This document shows, piece after piece, positions 45,385 through 54,061 of a stretch of DNA of 64,000 nucleotides. Each line of letters opens with the position of its first letter. Position 1 is the first letter of the stretch. The notes under the pieces were generated by a model. The model was not told the DNA's origin. It saw only the letters and a list, made by a program, of their open reading frames with translations, and made no database searches. Both the position numbers and the translations under genes were made by a program. Source of the stretch: Weissella viridescens (GTDB taxonomy: Bacteria > Bacillota > Bacilli > Lactobacillales > Lactobacillaceae); NCBI RefSeq assembly GCF_001437355.1, contig NZ_JQBM01000005.1, positions 1-64,000 on the forward strand, in the 5' to 3' direction.

Positions 45385-47505
45385 TTAGTCTTCGTCATGC
45401 TTTCCATACTTCTTAACAATTTCGTCTTGAACGTTCTTAGGAACAGCTTCGTAGTGATCGAATTGCATTTGGAAAGTTCCACGACCTTGCGTTGATGAAC
45501 GCAAAGTAGTTGCATATCCGAACATTTCTGACAAAGGAACCTTAGCGTGGATAATCATTGAGTTTCCACGTTGTTCTTGACCTTCAAGCAAACCACGACG
45601 GGCTGAAACGTGTCCCATAACATCACCTAAGTTGTCTTCAGGAACAGTAATATCAACACGCATGATTGGCTCCAAGATAACGGCACCAGCAGTCTTGGCA
45701 GCTTCACGCAATGCCAATGAAGCAGCAATCTTAAAGGCAGCTTCAGATGAGTCGACATCGTGGTATGATCCATCATACAACTTAGCCTTCAAATCAACCA
45801 ATGGGAATCCGGCGATAGGACCAGCGTTCATTGAATCACGCAATCCAGCTTCAACTGAAGGGATGTATTCACGAGGAACAGCTCCACCAACGATGGCGTC
45901 TTCGAATTCGAATCCAGCCCCTTCTTCGTTAGGTGAGAATTCAATCCAAACATCACCATATTGTCCCTTACCACCAGATTGACGCTTGAAGTATCCACGA
46001 GCTTGAACAGTCTTAGTGAATGCTTCACGGTAAGCAACTTGAGGTGCACCAACATTGGCGTCAACACCGAATTCACGCTTCAAACGATCAACGATGATAT
46101 CCAAGTGAAGTTCTCCCATTCCTGAGATCAAAGTGTCACCAGTTTCTTCGTTAGTTTCGGCACGGAATGAAGGATCTTCTTCGGCCAACTTTTGCAAAGC
46201 GTTTGACATCTTATCTTGGTCTGCCTTAGTAGCAGGTTCGATAGCCAATTGGATAACGGGATCAGGGAATTCCATTGATTCAAGAACCAATGGACGATCT
46301 GGTGCAGTCAATGAATCACCAGTAGTCGTTGCCTTCAAACCGATCGCAGCAGCGATATCACCTGAGAATACTTCAGGGATTTCAGTACGGCTAGTAGCGT
46401 GCATTTGTAGCAAACGTCCAACACGTTCACGCTTGTCACGTGAAGTGTTCATAACGTATGAACCAGCTTCCAAACTACCAGTGTAGACACGCAAGAATGT
46501 CAAACGTCCAACGAATGGGTCAGTCATAACCTTAAAGGCCAAAGCGGCGAATGGATCTTCGTCGTTAGCGGTCAAGTCAACTTCTTCACCAGTCTTAGGA
46601 TCTGTAGCAACATATGGCTTAACTTCCAAAGGTGATGGTAGGTAGTCAACGACACCGTCCAATACCATTTGGACACCCTTATCCTTATATGCTGATCCAG
46701 CAAAGACAGGGTAGAATTCCAAGTTCAAAGTTGCACGACGGATAGCAGCCTTTAATTCATCAGCAGAGATTTCTTCTCCACCAAGGTACTTGTCCATGAT
46801 TTCGTCATCAACATCAGCAATGGCTTCAACCAATTCGTTATACTTTTCTTCAACAAGGTCAGCATAGTCAGCAGGCATGTCGCGAACTTCCCATTCTTCA
46901 CCAAGTTCTGTTGTTGGGTACCAAGCTTCCTTAGTAATCAAGTCAATGATTCCAGCGAAGTCATCTTCAGCACCGATAGGCCATTGAACAGCCTTAGCGT
47001 TGGCATCCAAACGATCCTTCAATGAATCAACTGACATACCAAAGTCGGCACCCATCTTGTCCATCTTGTTAACGAAAACAATACGAGGAACATCATAAGT
47101 TTCAGCCTGACGCCAAACAGTTTCAGTTTGTGGTTCAACACCAGCAGAACCGTCCAAAACAGCAACGGCACCGTCTAGCACACGCAATGAACGCTCAACT
47201 TCGATTGTGAAGTCCACGTGACCTGGTGTGTCGATGATGTTGATACGGAATGGATCATTCTTGTATTGGTCATGGAAACCATGCCAAACAGCAGTTGTAG
47301 CGGCTGATTGGATTGTGATTCCACGTTCCTTTTCTTGATCCATGAAGTCCATTTGTGAAGCTCCATCATGAGTTTCACCAATCTTATGAATCTTACCTGT
47401 GTAGTACAAAATACGCTCAGTTGTAGTTGTCTTACCAGCATCGATGTGGGCCATGATACCGATATTACGCGTACGGTTAAGTGGGTATTCACGCTTGTTA
47501 GCCAT
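45385..47505 (-). CDS. fusA: Elongation factor G
   Basis: Translocation GTPase. G1 is [12 protein letters not shown] near residues 19-30, G3 DTPGHVDF, G4 NKMD, and domain IV has the expected [12 protein letters not shown] region. Length 706 is standard for the short EF-G family. It lies downstream of rpsL-rpsG but is separated by a terminator-like hairpin and a consensus -10, so it also has its own start. tuf does not follow. Confidence 0.98.
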   Translation of the reverse strand: MANKREYPLNRTRNIGIMAHIDAGKTTTTERILYYTGKIHKIGETHDGASQMDFMDQEKERGITIQSAATTAVWHGFHDQYKNDPFRINIIDTPGHVDFTIEVERSLRVLDGAVAVLDGSAGVEPQTETVWRQAETYDVPRIVFVNKMDKMGADFGMSVDSLKDRLDANAKAVQWPIGAEDDFAGIIDLITKEAWYPTTELGEEWEVRDMPADYADLVEEKYNELVEAIADVDDEIMDKYLGGEEISADELKAAIRRATLNLEFYPVFAGSAYKDKGVQMVLDGVVDYLPSPLEVKPYVATDPKTGEEVDLTANDEDPFAALAFKVMTDPFVGRLTFLRVYTGSLEAGSYVMNTSRDKRERVGRLLQMHATSRTEIPEVFSGDIAAAIGLKATTTGDSLTAPDRPLVLESMEFPDPVIQLAIEPATKADQDKMSNALQKLAEEDPSFRAETNEETGDTLISGMGELHLDIIVDRLKREFGVDANVGAPQVAYREAFTKTVQARGYFKRQSGGKGQYGDVWIEFSPNEEGAGFEFEDAIVGGAVPREYIPSVEAGLRDSMNAGPIAGFPLVDLKAKLYDGSYHDVDSSEAAFKIAASLALREAAKTAGAVILEPIMRVDITVPEDNLGDVMGHVSARRGLLEGQEQRGNSMIIHAKVPLSEMFGYATTLRSSTQGRGTFQMQFDHYEAVPKNVQDEIVKKYGKHDED

Positions 47506-47570
47506 GAGTATAATATCTCCTTAAATTTAACGATTAACGTCAGAAAACGACATCAATCTGTCTTGTAACC

Positions 47571-47576
47571 ATTATA
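47571..47576 (-). promoter_or_regulatory. -10 element of an internal fusA promoter
   Basis: A consensus TATAAT on the minus strand lies 66 nt before the fusA start, directly past the rpsG-fusA hairpin. The matching -35 position is weak, so activity is uncertain. Confidence 0.5.
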
Positions 47577-47589
47577 CCGCAAAATACAC

Positions 47590-47624
47590 AAAAATGGCTA
47601 TAGCCTGTTATTGGGCTGTAGCCA
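47590..47624 (-). terminator. Terminator-like hairpin between rpsG and fusA
   Basis: An 11-bp stem TGGCTATAGCC/GGCTGTAGCCA with one G-U pair and an 8-nt loop is followed on the minus strand by TTTTTG. It should attenuate read-through from rpsL-rpsG into fusA. Confidence 0.75.
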
Positions 47625-47636
47625 AATTTTGTAATA

Positions 47637-48107
47637 TTACCAACGGTAATGTGCAAAGGCACGGTTGGCTTCAGCCATCTTGTGCGTGTCTTCACGCTTT
47701 TTAACAGATGCACCAGTGTTGTTGGCAGCATCCATAATTTCCTTAGCAAGGCGTTCGTCCATTGTGTGCTCTCCACGCGAACGTGCGTATTGAACCAACC
47801 AACGAAGACCAAGTGTTACTCGACGTTCTGGACGAACTTCGATTGGAACTTGGTAGTTAGATCCACCGATACGGCGAGCCTTAACTTCCAAAACAGGCAT
47901 GATGTTGTTCATAGCCTCTTCGAAAACTGTCAAAGGTTCTTCACCAGTTTCTTGCTTAATACGATCAAAAGCATCGTACAAAATTGTTGAAGCAGTTCCA
48001 CGCTTACCATCAATCATCAAACGGTTGATCAAACGTGAAACAAGCTTTGAATTATAAATTGGATCAGGCAAAACTTCAGCCTGTTTTGTATAACTCTTAC
48101 GTGGCAT
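47637..48107 (-). CDS. rpsG: 30S ribosomal protein S7
   Basis: Small-subunit head protein that nucleates 16S 3' domain assembly. Hallmarks [19 protein letters not shown] at residues 2-20, [19 protein letters not shown] near 77-95 and the C-terminal [15 protein letters not shown]. Length 156 is standard. It follows rpsL by 16 nt with a strong ribosome site. Confidence 0.98.
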   Translation of the reverse strand: MPRKSYTKQAEVLPDPIYNSKLVSRLINRLMIDGKRGTASTILYDAFDRIKQETGEEPLTVFEEAMNNIMPVLEVKARRIGGSNYQVPIEVRPERRVTLGLRWLVQYARSRGEHTMDERLAKEIMDAANNTGASVKKREDTHKMAEANRAFAHYRW

Positions 48108-48123
48108 TATTTATGTCCTCCCC

Positions 48124-48537
48124 TTATTTCTTTGGACGCTTAGTTCCATACTTAGAACGTGAAGTCATACGTCCTTCAACACCGGCTGTATCAAGGGCAC
48201 CACGAATGATGTGGTAACGTACCCCAGGCAAGTCCTTAACACGACCACCACGAATCAAGACAACTGAGTGTTCTTGAAGATTGTGACCGATACCAGGAAT
48301 ATATGCAGTAACTTCAATCAAGTTTGAAAGACGTACACGTGCATACTTACGCAAAGCTGAATTAGGCTTCTTTGGTGTCATTGTTCCAACACGGGTTGCA
48401 ACCCCACGCTTTTGTGGAGAAGAAACACGAGTGGCCTTCTTTAATTGTGAGTTATAACCAAAGTTCAAAGCTGGTGACTTTGACTTTGTGCTCTGTGACT
48501 TACGAGACTTACGAACCAATTGGTTAATAGTAGGCAT
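48124..48537 (-). CDS. rpsL: 30S ribosomal protein S12
   Basis: Decoding-centre protein. The conserved [19 protein letters not shown] is intact, including the Lys residues changed in streptomycin-resistant strains, and the C-terminus [11 protein letters not shown] is typical. Length 137 is standard. First gene of the str group, with a ~157-nt leader from a strong promoter. Confidence 0.98.
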   Translation of the reverse strand: MPTINQLVRKSRKSQSTKSKSPALNFGYNSQLKKATRVSSPQKRGVATRVGTMTPKKPNSALRKYARVRLSNLIEVTAYIPGIGHNLQEHSVVLIRGGRVKDLPGVRYHIIRGALDTAGVEGRMTSRSKYGTKRPKK

Positions 48538-48591
48538 GTCCTAGAGTCCCCTTTCAATTTTTCTATATAGTGTCTAGTCCACATTACCAGG

Positions 48592-48609
48592 CGTATCGCT
48601 TAAATACGC
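48592..48609 (-). other. Hairpin in the rpsL leader
   Basis: A 6-bp stem GCGTAT/ATACGC with a 7-nt loop lies in the 5' untranslated region of rpsL, about 55-72 nt before the start codon. It may be part of S7- or S12-dependent feedback, but no known motif is recognised. The rest of the 48538-48853 gap is promoter and leader sequence. Confidence 0.5.
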
Positions 48610-48700
48610 GTAATAATGCATAAATGGTACTTTTCGTTTAAGAGTTCAGCACGTCACGTTGAACACGTAAACACCCTTGCTCACTTAAAGCACAATCAAT

Positions 48701-48729
48701 AATATATCATCTATTCGAATCAGATGCAA
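48701..48729 (-). promoter_or_regulatory. rpsL-rpsG promoter
   Basis: -35 TTGCAT (48724-48729), 17-nt spacer and -10 TATATT (48701-48706) on the minus strand. Transcription would start near 48694 and produce a leader of about 157 nt. Confidence 0.75.
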
Positions 48730-48853
48730 GTTTTTTCTATGCAATTTAAGAGCGGTCTTAAGCGATTCATTTTGCACACAATCCCGGGCGTGTCAAAAGT
48801 GTGAATACGCGTTTAAATAGCGTCTATATCTACGTCACGAAAGGAGCAAGCTT

Positions 48854-49243
48854 ATGCAAATTTGTATCACTTACGTTTTTTTAATAACTTTATTTTATTT
48901 AGGTCGCCAAGATTTTTCTACAAAATTAATTAATAGCCTTTGGCTCATACCGAGTCTGGTCCTAGCCTTTTTAATACACCCAAAAACCTGTCTTTTTGTA
49001 CTTTTCGGGTATTTATGCGCCATTTTACTTAATCACATTAGTCATGAAAACTGGATTGGTTACGGTGATTTTGACGTTCTCGCTTGCGGCTTATGCGTTG
49101 CTCCCAACCTTATGTGGTTTACTTGGTTAAATGCTGCTTGCTGCGTTCAGTTTGCCCTTCAAATTCTCTATTATCGCCAACGTCAGGCCCCGTTCGTCCC
49201 GAGTCTAGCCATTGGGTGGACGTTAACTGCTTCGCTTATATAA
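48854..49243 (+). CDS. comC: Minimal A24 prepilin peptidase (ComC-like)
   Basis: Aspartic membrane peptidase predicted to cleave competence pseudopilins (ComGC type). Both catalytic Asp motifs are present: GRQDFSTKLIN (near residues 18-28) and GYGDFDVL (near 70-77, matching GxGDxxL). About four hydrophobic helices are visible. At 129 residues it lacks the N-terminal zinc/methyltransferase domain and cytoplasmic loop of ~220-residue ComC. AAAGGAG precedes the ATG. It is alone on the plus strand between rpsL and rplT, with a possible competence-type promoter at 48800-48807. Confidence 0.78.
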   Translation: MQICITYVFLITLFYLGRQDFSTKLINSLWLIPSLVLAFLIHPKTCLFVLFGYLCAILLNHISHENWIGYGDFDVLACGLCVAPNLMWFTWLNAACCVQFALQILYYRQRQAPFVPSLAIGWTLTASLI

Positions 49244-49273
49244 AAAAATACACTCACCCGAAAGGTAAGTGCA
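49242..49273. terminator. Terminator shared by comC and rplT
   Basis: An 8-bp stem CACTCACC/GGTAAGTG (G-U pair included) with loop CGAAA lies between convergent genes; a seven-base run of A on the plus strand gives a T tail for the rplT transcript. Efficiency for comC is uncertain. Confidence 0.7.
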
Positions 49274-49284
49274 TTAATTGATTA

Positions 49285-49845
49285 TTAAACCAATGCCAAC
49301 AATTCAGCCTTCTTAGCTGATGCTGGGAAGTCAATACCGTTAGCAGTCAAGTATTCCTTGATTTCTGCAACAGTGTTCTTTTCTGATGGCTTTGCATCTG
49401 AAGACTTCTTAGCTGCCTTAGGAGCAGCTGCGTTGATTGTAACAGTCTTTTCTGATGTAGCAGGTGTCTTTGTGGCAACGTGCTTACCAGCTTCTGACAA
49501 TGCCTTCTTTGCTGATTCAGCCAAAGCAGCGAATGCTTCAGGATCAGTAATAGCAAGGTCAGCAAGCATCTTACGGTTAACAGTTGTACCCATCAATGAC
49601 AAACCGTGCATGAAGTTTGAGTATGACAAACCGTTGATACGGGCTGCAGCGTTAATACGTGCAATCCACAACTTACGGAAGTTACGCTTTGTTTGCTTAC
49701 GGTCACGGAAGGCGTATGTCCAACCCTTCCAAACACGTTCCTTGGCAACTCGATAGTTAATGCTACGTTGACCACGGTAACCCTTGGCCAACTTGATCAT
49801 CTTTTTACGGCGTGCGCGCGTAACTGTTCCACCTTTAACTCGCAT
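49285..49845 (-). CDS. rplT: 50S ribosomal protein L20 with C-terminal HeH/SAP-like extension
   Basis: Residues 1-118 are a complete L20 ([21 protein letters not shown], the [20 protein letters not shown] core and [15 protein letters not shown]). L20 normally ends near residue 118. Here the frame continues with a Lys/Ala/Thr/Ser-rich linker (119-156) and a 30-residue module, [14 protein letters not shown] followed by [13 protein letters not shown] (157-186). That module looks like the HeH/LEM or SAP helix-extended loop-helix motif. L20 binds 23S rRNA early in assembly and represses its own operon; the tail could add nucleic-acid contact. It is the last gene of infC-rpmI-rplT. Confidence 0.95.
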   Translation of the reverse strand: MRVKGGTVTRARRKKMIKLAKGYRGQRSINYRVAKERVWKGWTYAFRDRKQTKRNFRKLWIARINAAARINGLSYSNFMHGLSLMGTTVNRKMLADLAITDPEAFAALAESAKKALSEAGKHVATKTPATSEKTVTINAAAPKAAKKSSDAKPSEKNTVAEIKEYLTANGIDFPASAKKAELLALV

Positions 49846-49915
49846 GGATAATTCCTCCAGTAATTCTTTTTATAAAATAGCTAATTTAGATTTCGAAAAT
49901 GTACAAAAGTACAGA

Positions 49916-50110
49916 TTAACGTCCCATCATGTGAACGTAGTTCTTCAAAGTTGTGTGGTTCATCATTGAAGTCCCACGCAATTGACGACGTTGCTTCTTT
50001 GTCTTACCGTGGAAACGGTGTGATGTGTACGCGTTGGCACCCTTCAAACCACCATTAGCAGTCTTCTTAAAACGCTTTGCTGAAGCGCGGTGTGTCTTAA
50101 ACTTTGGCAT
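49916..50110 (-). CDS. rpmI: 50S ribosomal protein L35
   Basis: Small basic large-subunit protein with the standard [17 protein letters not shown] start and the [16 protein letters not shown]-type C-terminal region. The ATG at 50110, 8 nt after GGAGG, gives 64 residues, the usual length; an earlier in-frame codon lies in the ribosome site. It sits between infC and rplT. Confidence 0.97.
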   Translation of the reverse strand: MPKFKTHRASAKRFKKTANGGLKGANAYTSHRFHGKTKKQRRQLRGTSMMNHTTLKNYVHMMGR

Positions 50111-50135
50111 TGTATTTTCCTCCAAACTGGTTTAG

Positions 50136-50675
50136 TTACTTAGTTTCTTTGGGTGCAAGCACCATAGACATGCTGCGCCCTTCCATCTTTGCTCTTGCTT
50201 CAACTTTTGCAATTCCTTGCAAGTCTTCGGCAAATCGGTTCATTACTTCTCGTCCGATTTCCTTGTGCGTGATAGCACGCCCACGGAAACGAATTGAAAC
50301 CTTAACCTTATTACCCTTTTCCAAGAACTTAGTTGCAGCCTTTTCTTTGGTATTAAAGTCGTTGTCATCAATTGTTGGACTTAAACGAATCTCTTTAACA
50401 CTAACAGTTTTTTGATTCTTTCGTTGCTCACGTTGCTTCTTTTGAGAATCAAACTTGAACTTACCGTAGTCCATGATTTTTGCAACTGGTGGCTTGGCGG
50501 TTGCCTGCACCAATACTAAATCAAGTTCTGCGTCATCGGCCATCTTTTGGGCTTCATCCTTTGGGATGACACCTTGATCACCATCATCCGTAATTAAACG
50601 AACTTCATGAGCGCGGATACGATCATTGATTAAATCTTTTTGCTGTTGTTGTTGTGGTTGACGTGCGTTTGCTAT
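50136..50675 (-). CDS. infC: Translation initiation factor IF-3, AUA start
   Basis: IF-3 discriminates against non-AUG starts. The N-domain contains [12 protein letters not shown] and ends with [12 protein letters not shown], the IF-3 signature; the C-domain has [12 protein letters not shown] and [10 protein letters not shown]. The first in-frame ATG (50543) would remove the first 44 residues of the conserved N-domain. Upstream the frame stays open to an ATA codon at 50675, 8 nt after GGAGG, giving 179 residues as expected. Rare starts (AUU, AUC, AUA) on infC are known to serve IF-3 autoregulation. Residues 8-12 are a Gln run. Confidence 0.95.
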   Translation of the reverse strand: MANARQPQQQQQKDLINDRIRAHEVRLITDDGDQGVIPKDEAQKMADDAELDLVLVQATAKPPVAKIMDYGKFKFDSQKKQREQRKNQKTVSVKEIRLSPTIDDNDFNTKEKAATKFLEKGNKVKVSIRFRGRAITHKEIGREVMNRFAEDLQGIAKVEARAKMEGRSMSMVLAPKETK

Positions 50676-50850
50676 GGTCCTTACCTCCGATAAAACTTGG
50701 CATGAAATAAATGTATAATAAAAGCGGCTTACCGTATTTGCATACGATAACCCGCTGTAAACATCAAAACTAATAGATAGTTATAAATGATTAACCCGAT
50801 AAGTACGCTTACCAAGGTGAACAGCGGGTTGCCGTTACTTTATTTCTTAA
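50676..50850 (-). promoter_or_regulatory. L20-type attenuating leader of infC-rpmI-rplT
   Basis: Two mutually exclusive structures are readable. A terminator (50720-50755) has stem GCGG-TTATCGTAT/ATACGGTAA-CCGC, loop GCAA and a T-rich tail. An alternative 9-bp pairing AACCCGCTG (50822-50830) with CAGCGGGTT (50749-50757) would remove the base of the terminator stem. This layout matches the L20 leader that represses the operon by early termination when L20 is in excess. Confidence 0.85.
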
Positions 50851-50870
50851 CAAATATTGATTATATATGA

Positions 50871-51293
50871 TTATTGTTCTTCCGTCAAGGCCTTATTCAA
50901 GACCGCATTGATAAACTTACGTGAATCATCATTGGTAAATTCATGGGCCAATTGCAATGCTTCGTTAATGGCAACATTTTTTGGTGTTTCGGTTGACTGA
51001 CCTTCATAGATAGCTAAGCGCATCAAAGCAAGATCAACAACATTCAAACGATCAATTGTCCAACCATCAGCCAAGTAATCTGAGATTTGTAAATCTAGCT
51101 CATCTTGATGATCTCGGACTGCAGTCACAAGTGTCCCAACATCTTGTGGCAAGTCGCCTTCCCACAAAACTTCTGGATCACCTGATAATACCTGACGTAG
51201 CACCGTATCAATGTCAGCATCCGGGTTGATTCCTAAACTATATAAAGTTTGGAATGCCGCTTGCCGGGCTTGGTGTCGATTTAAAGTCGTCAT
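50871..51293 (-). CDS. nusB: Transcription antitermination factor NusB
   Basis: Binds boxA RNA with S10 for rRNA antitermination. All-helical protein of 140 residues with RHQARQAAFQTLYSLGI at the N-terminus and the C-terminal NVAINEALQLAHEFTNDDSRKFINAVLN signature, here quoted in parts: NVAINEALQLAHEF and KFINAVLNKAL. I start it at the ATG at 51293, one base after the preceding stop; an ATG at 51305 abuts GGAGG with no spacer. Order efp-asp23-nusB is conserved. Confidence 0.94.
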   Translation of the reverse strand: MTTLNRHQARQAAFQTLYSLGINPDADIDTVLRQVLSGDPEVLWEGDLPQDVGTLVTAVRDHQDELDLQISDYLADGWTIDRLNVVDLALMRLAIYEGQSTETPKNVAINEALQLAHEFTNDDSRKFINAVLNKALTEEQ

Positions 51294-51294
51294 A

Positions 51295-51729
51295 CTATTG
51301 GCCATCCTCCAGCGTCTCTTCTTCTCCAAATAGGTTATTTGGATCAATTGTGCTGGCTACCTTAGGTGAAATCATCCCCTCAACATGCACATTAACAGCA
51401 TTAACTGAAAGTTCGGTCATGGCTGCAATTTGCATCTTAACTCGTTCTTGGATTTGTACCGCCAACTTTGGCACACTCACCCCGTAGTTAAGATAAACGT
51501 ACAAATCGATAGTCAAGCCGGCATCATCTTGAACGACTTCAACACCCTTACCACGCACACGGCGACCAAAGGCTTCTTGAGCACGATCAGAAAATGATCC
51601 ACGCAACCTTGCAACACCTTCAACTTCTTGTGTTGCAAGGGCAGCGATGATATCTAGGACACGTACGTTTACACGAGTTGTGCCTTCGGTACCAGTTGGT
51701 TGGTCTAATACAATTGTTTCTTCTGCCAT
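51295..51729 (-). CDS. Asp23/Gls24 family protein, YqhY-like
   Basis: A 144-residue Asp23-domain protein with VRVLDIIAALATQEVEGVARLRG near residues 22-44 in the typical order, followed by a beta-rich segment LTIDLYVYLNYGVSVPKLA and an acidic tail. Location between efp and nusB corresponds to Bacillus yqhY, linked to lipid synthesis control and envelope stress. The exact role in this lineage is unknown. Confidence 0.9.
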   Translation of the reverse strand: MAEETIVLDQPTGTEGTTRVNVRVLDIIAALATQEVEGVARLRGSFSDRAQEAFGRRVRGKGVEVVQDDAGLTIDLYVYLNYGVSVPKLAVQIQERVKMQIAAMTELSVNAVNVHVEGMISPKVASTIDPNNLFGEEETLEDGQ

Positions 51730-51745
51730 GGATTTCCTCCTTAAA

Positions 51746-51779
51746 ACATAAAAGTGCCGGCCGGCAACCGGTCGGCACT
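51746..51779 (-). terminator. Terminator-like hairpin between efp and the Asp23 gene
   Basis: Stem AGTGCCG-CCGG/CCGG-CGGCACT with one mismatch and a 3-nt loop, then TTTTA on the minus strand. Efp, Asp23 and nusB share orientation, so it likely lowers expression downstream. Confidence 0.8.
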
Positions 51780-51840
51780 ATCACTTATCATATCACTGTG
51801 CTGTCCTTAACGTTACGGTAAGTCCAACTCACCGGCATGA

Positions 51841-52407
51841 TTAAGCACGTGATGAATATGATCCACCATCATCAGTATTAATGATTAGCTTATCGCCAGC
51901 ATTAATGAAATCAGGTACAGTAACAACCAAACCAGTTTCCATTGTTGCAGGCTTTCCACCACCATTTGCTGTCGCACCCTTGATACCAGGTTGTGTTTCA
52001 GCAACAGTCAATTCAACTGTTTTTGGCACTTCAACATCTAAGATTTCGCCATCATAAGTTGTCACACGTACAACCATGTTTTCAAGCAAGAACTTTAATG
52101 CATCTTGAATCTTATCATCTGGAATTGCAACTTGTTCGTAAGTTTCTGTATCCATGAAGACGTGTGAATCACCTTCAGCATACAAATATTGCATATCAGC
52201 TGAAACAATGTTAGCTGTTTCAAACTTATCTCCAGGACGGAAAGTTACTTCGTTAACAGCTCCTGTACGCAAGTTCTTCAACTTTGAACGCACGAACGCT
52301 GCACCTTTACCAGGCTTAACGTGTTGGAACTCCAACACACGCCAGATTGATTGGTTGTACAAGATTGTCAAACCAGTCTTTAAATCATTCATACCAATAG
52401 TTGCCAT
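51841..52407 (-). CDS. efp: Elongation factor P
   Basis: Relieves ribosome stalling at polyproline. The tip loop has [10 protein letters not shown] with the conserved Lys of PGK, and the C-terminal signature region [17 protein letters not shown] is present. I place the start at the ATG at 52407 after GAGGAG ([13 protein letters not shown]), giving 188 residues; upstream in-frame codons extend into the terminator of pgi. No modification enzyme gene is in the window. Confidence 0.96.
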   Translation of the reverse strand: MATIGMNDLKTGLTILYNQSIWRVLEFQHVKPGKGAAFVRSKLKNLRTGAVNEVTFRPGDKFETANIVSADMQYLYAEGDSHVFMDTETYEQVAIPDDKIQDALKFLLENMVVRVTTYDGEILDVEVPKTVELTVAETQPGIKGATANGGGKPATMETGLVVTVPDFINAGDKLIINTDDGGSYSSRA

Positions 52408-52497
52408 GATTGAAATCTCCTCAATTTTTGTCTTTCGTCTAATATTACCATAAGTTCTTTCGTCTTGGAACAGGCAGAACTTATTTTTTATCATGAA

Positions 52498-52529
52498 TAA
52501 AAACCCATTCCATTTGGGACGGGTTTTTA
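52498..52529 (-). terminator. Terminator after pgi
   Basis: A stem beginning AAAACCC/GGGTTTT with an inner mismatch and loop AAAT, T-tailed on the minus strand, between the pgi stop and the efp ribosome site. Confidence 0.8.
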
Positions 52530-52546
52530 ACATCTTTAATTTAGCT

Positions 52547-53890
52547 TTATAGACGGGCGCGCAGCTCGGCAGTCTTCTCTTCGTAGCCTGGCTTACCTAA
52601 TAAGGCAAACATATTTGACTTGTAAGCTTCAACCCCTGGTTGGTTAAATGGGTTAATCCCATTGAGGTAACCTGAAATACCAACGGCTAGCTCAAAGAAG
52701 TAAATCATATAACCCAAGGCAAACTCATTTTGTTGATCCAATTCAACAACCATGTTTGGTACGCCACCATCGACGTGGGCCAACAATGTGCCATCAGATG
52801 CAGTCTTATTAACGTATGACATTGTCTTACCTTCAAGGTAACCCAATCCATCATCAGCATCTGAGACAGGAATTGTCACATCTGAAACTGGCGCATCAAT
52901 GCGCACCAAAGTTTCAAAGAGGTTGCGACGACCATCTTGAATGTATTGTCCAAATGAGTGTAAGTCAGTTGAGAAGTTTCCAGACGCTGGGAAGATACCC
53001 TTACCGTCCTTACCCTCTGATTCACCCTGCAATTGTTTCCACCATTCGCTAAATTGTTGCAACGTTGGTTCATAGTTTACAAGTAATTCAGTTGTATATC
53101 CCTTGCGATAAAGAATGTTACGGTAAGCCGCATATGCATAGGCATCATTCTTTGTGACATCGGTGTCTGAATAATCAGCACGGGCTTGTGCTGCCCCAGC
53201 CATTAGTTGGTCAATGTCGTGTCCAGCTGCTGCGATTGGTAGCAAGCCAACTGCTGTAAGGACTGAGAAACGTCCCCCAACACTATCTGGCACAACAAAT
53301 TCTTCATAACCTTCTTCATCAGCCGTTTGCTTCAAGGCACCCTTATGGGCGTCCGTAGTTGCGTAAATACGCTCACGCGCTTCGGCTTCACCATACTTCT
53401 TTTCAAGCAGTTCCTTGAAGACGCGGAAAGCAATCGCTGGTTCTGTTGTCGTTCCAGATTTTGAAATCACATTAATTGAAAAGTCGCGGTCACCAATCAA
53501 CTTGATTAATGAATTAACATATTGTGGTGAAATTGAGTTACCAGCAAAAACGATTTGTGGCATCTTACGTTGATCAGCTGGATAAGCTGAATCAAAATAA
53601 TCATTCAAAAAATCATTTGCGGCACGAGCGCCAAGATATGATCCACCGATTCCAATCACAACCAAGACCTCTGAATCTGATTGAATCTTTTGTGCAGCTT
53701 GCTTAATTCGCGCAAATTCATCCTGATCATAATCAACAGGCAAATCAAGCCAGCCTAAGTAATCTGAACCAGCGCCAGTTCCCTTATGTAGTAGGCTATC
53801 AGCTGCATCAACCATTGGTTGAATCAATTGCAGTTCATCATCATTTACGAAGGTTGATAACTTGCTTGCATCAAATTTTAGTGTCGTCAT
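52547..53890 (-). CDS. pgi: Glucose-6-phosphate isomerase
   Basis: Interconverts glucose-6-phosphate and fructose-6-phosphate. [18 protein letters not shown] near residues 78-95, [15 protein letters not shown] near 143-157 and the [14 protein letters not shown] signature follow in order. Length 447 fits the short Gram-positive family. It appears monocistronic. Confidence 0.97.
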   Translation of the reverse strand: MTTLKFDASKLSTFVNDDELQLIQPMVDAADSLLHKGTGAGSDYLGWLDLPVDYDQDEFARIKQAAQKIQSDSEVLVVIGIGGSYLGARAANDFLNDYFDSAYPADQRKMPQIVFAGNSISPQYVNSLIKLIGDRDFSINVISKSGTTTEPAIAFRVFKELLEKKYGEAEARERIYATTDAHKGALKQTADEEGYEEFVVPDSVGGRFSVLTAVGLLPIAAAGHDIDQLMAGAAQARADYSDTDVTKNDAYAYAAYRNILYRKGYTTELLVNYEPTLQQFSEWWKQLQGESEGKDGKGIFPASGNFSTDLHSFGQYIQDGRRNLFETLVRIDAPVSDVTIPVSDADDGLGYLEGKTMSYVNKTASDGTLLAHVDGGVPNMVVELDQQNEFALGYMIYFFELAVGISGYLNGINPFNQPGVEAYKSNMFALLGKPGYEEKTAELRARL

Positions 53891-54024
53891 ATTGTCTTAA
53901 CACTCCTTTTCAAATTGGTATATACCGATTATAACATGTTCTGATTAAAAAGAAATCGTTTTCCTGTAAGAATTTCTAACTTCACCCTTTATTTTAGCAC
54001 ACCCCCACCTACACGCAGGATAAT

Positions 54025-54053
54025 AAAAAAGCACTGAAATCATTCAGTGCTTT
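54025..54053 (-). terminator. Terminator after the sugar permease gene
   Basis: A perfect 11-bp stem AAAGCACTGAA/TTCAGTGCTTT with loop ATCA and a T run on the minus strand. Confidence 0.92.
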
Positions 54054-54061
54054 GGTTATTA

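Noticed and set aside
48710-48722. ATTCGAAT as a tRNA T-loop
   Set aside because: No acceptor, D or anticodon stems around it; it lies in the spacer of the rpsL promoter.
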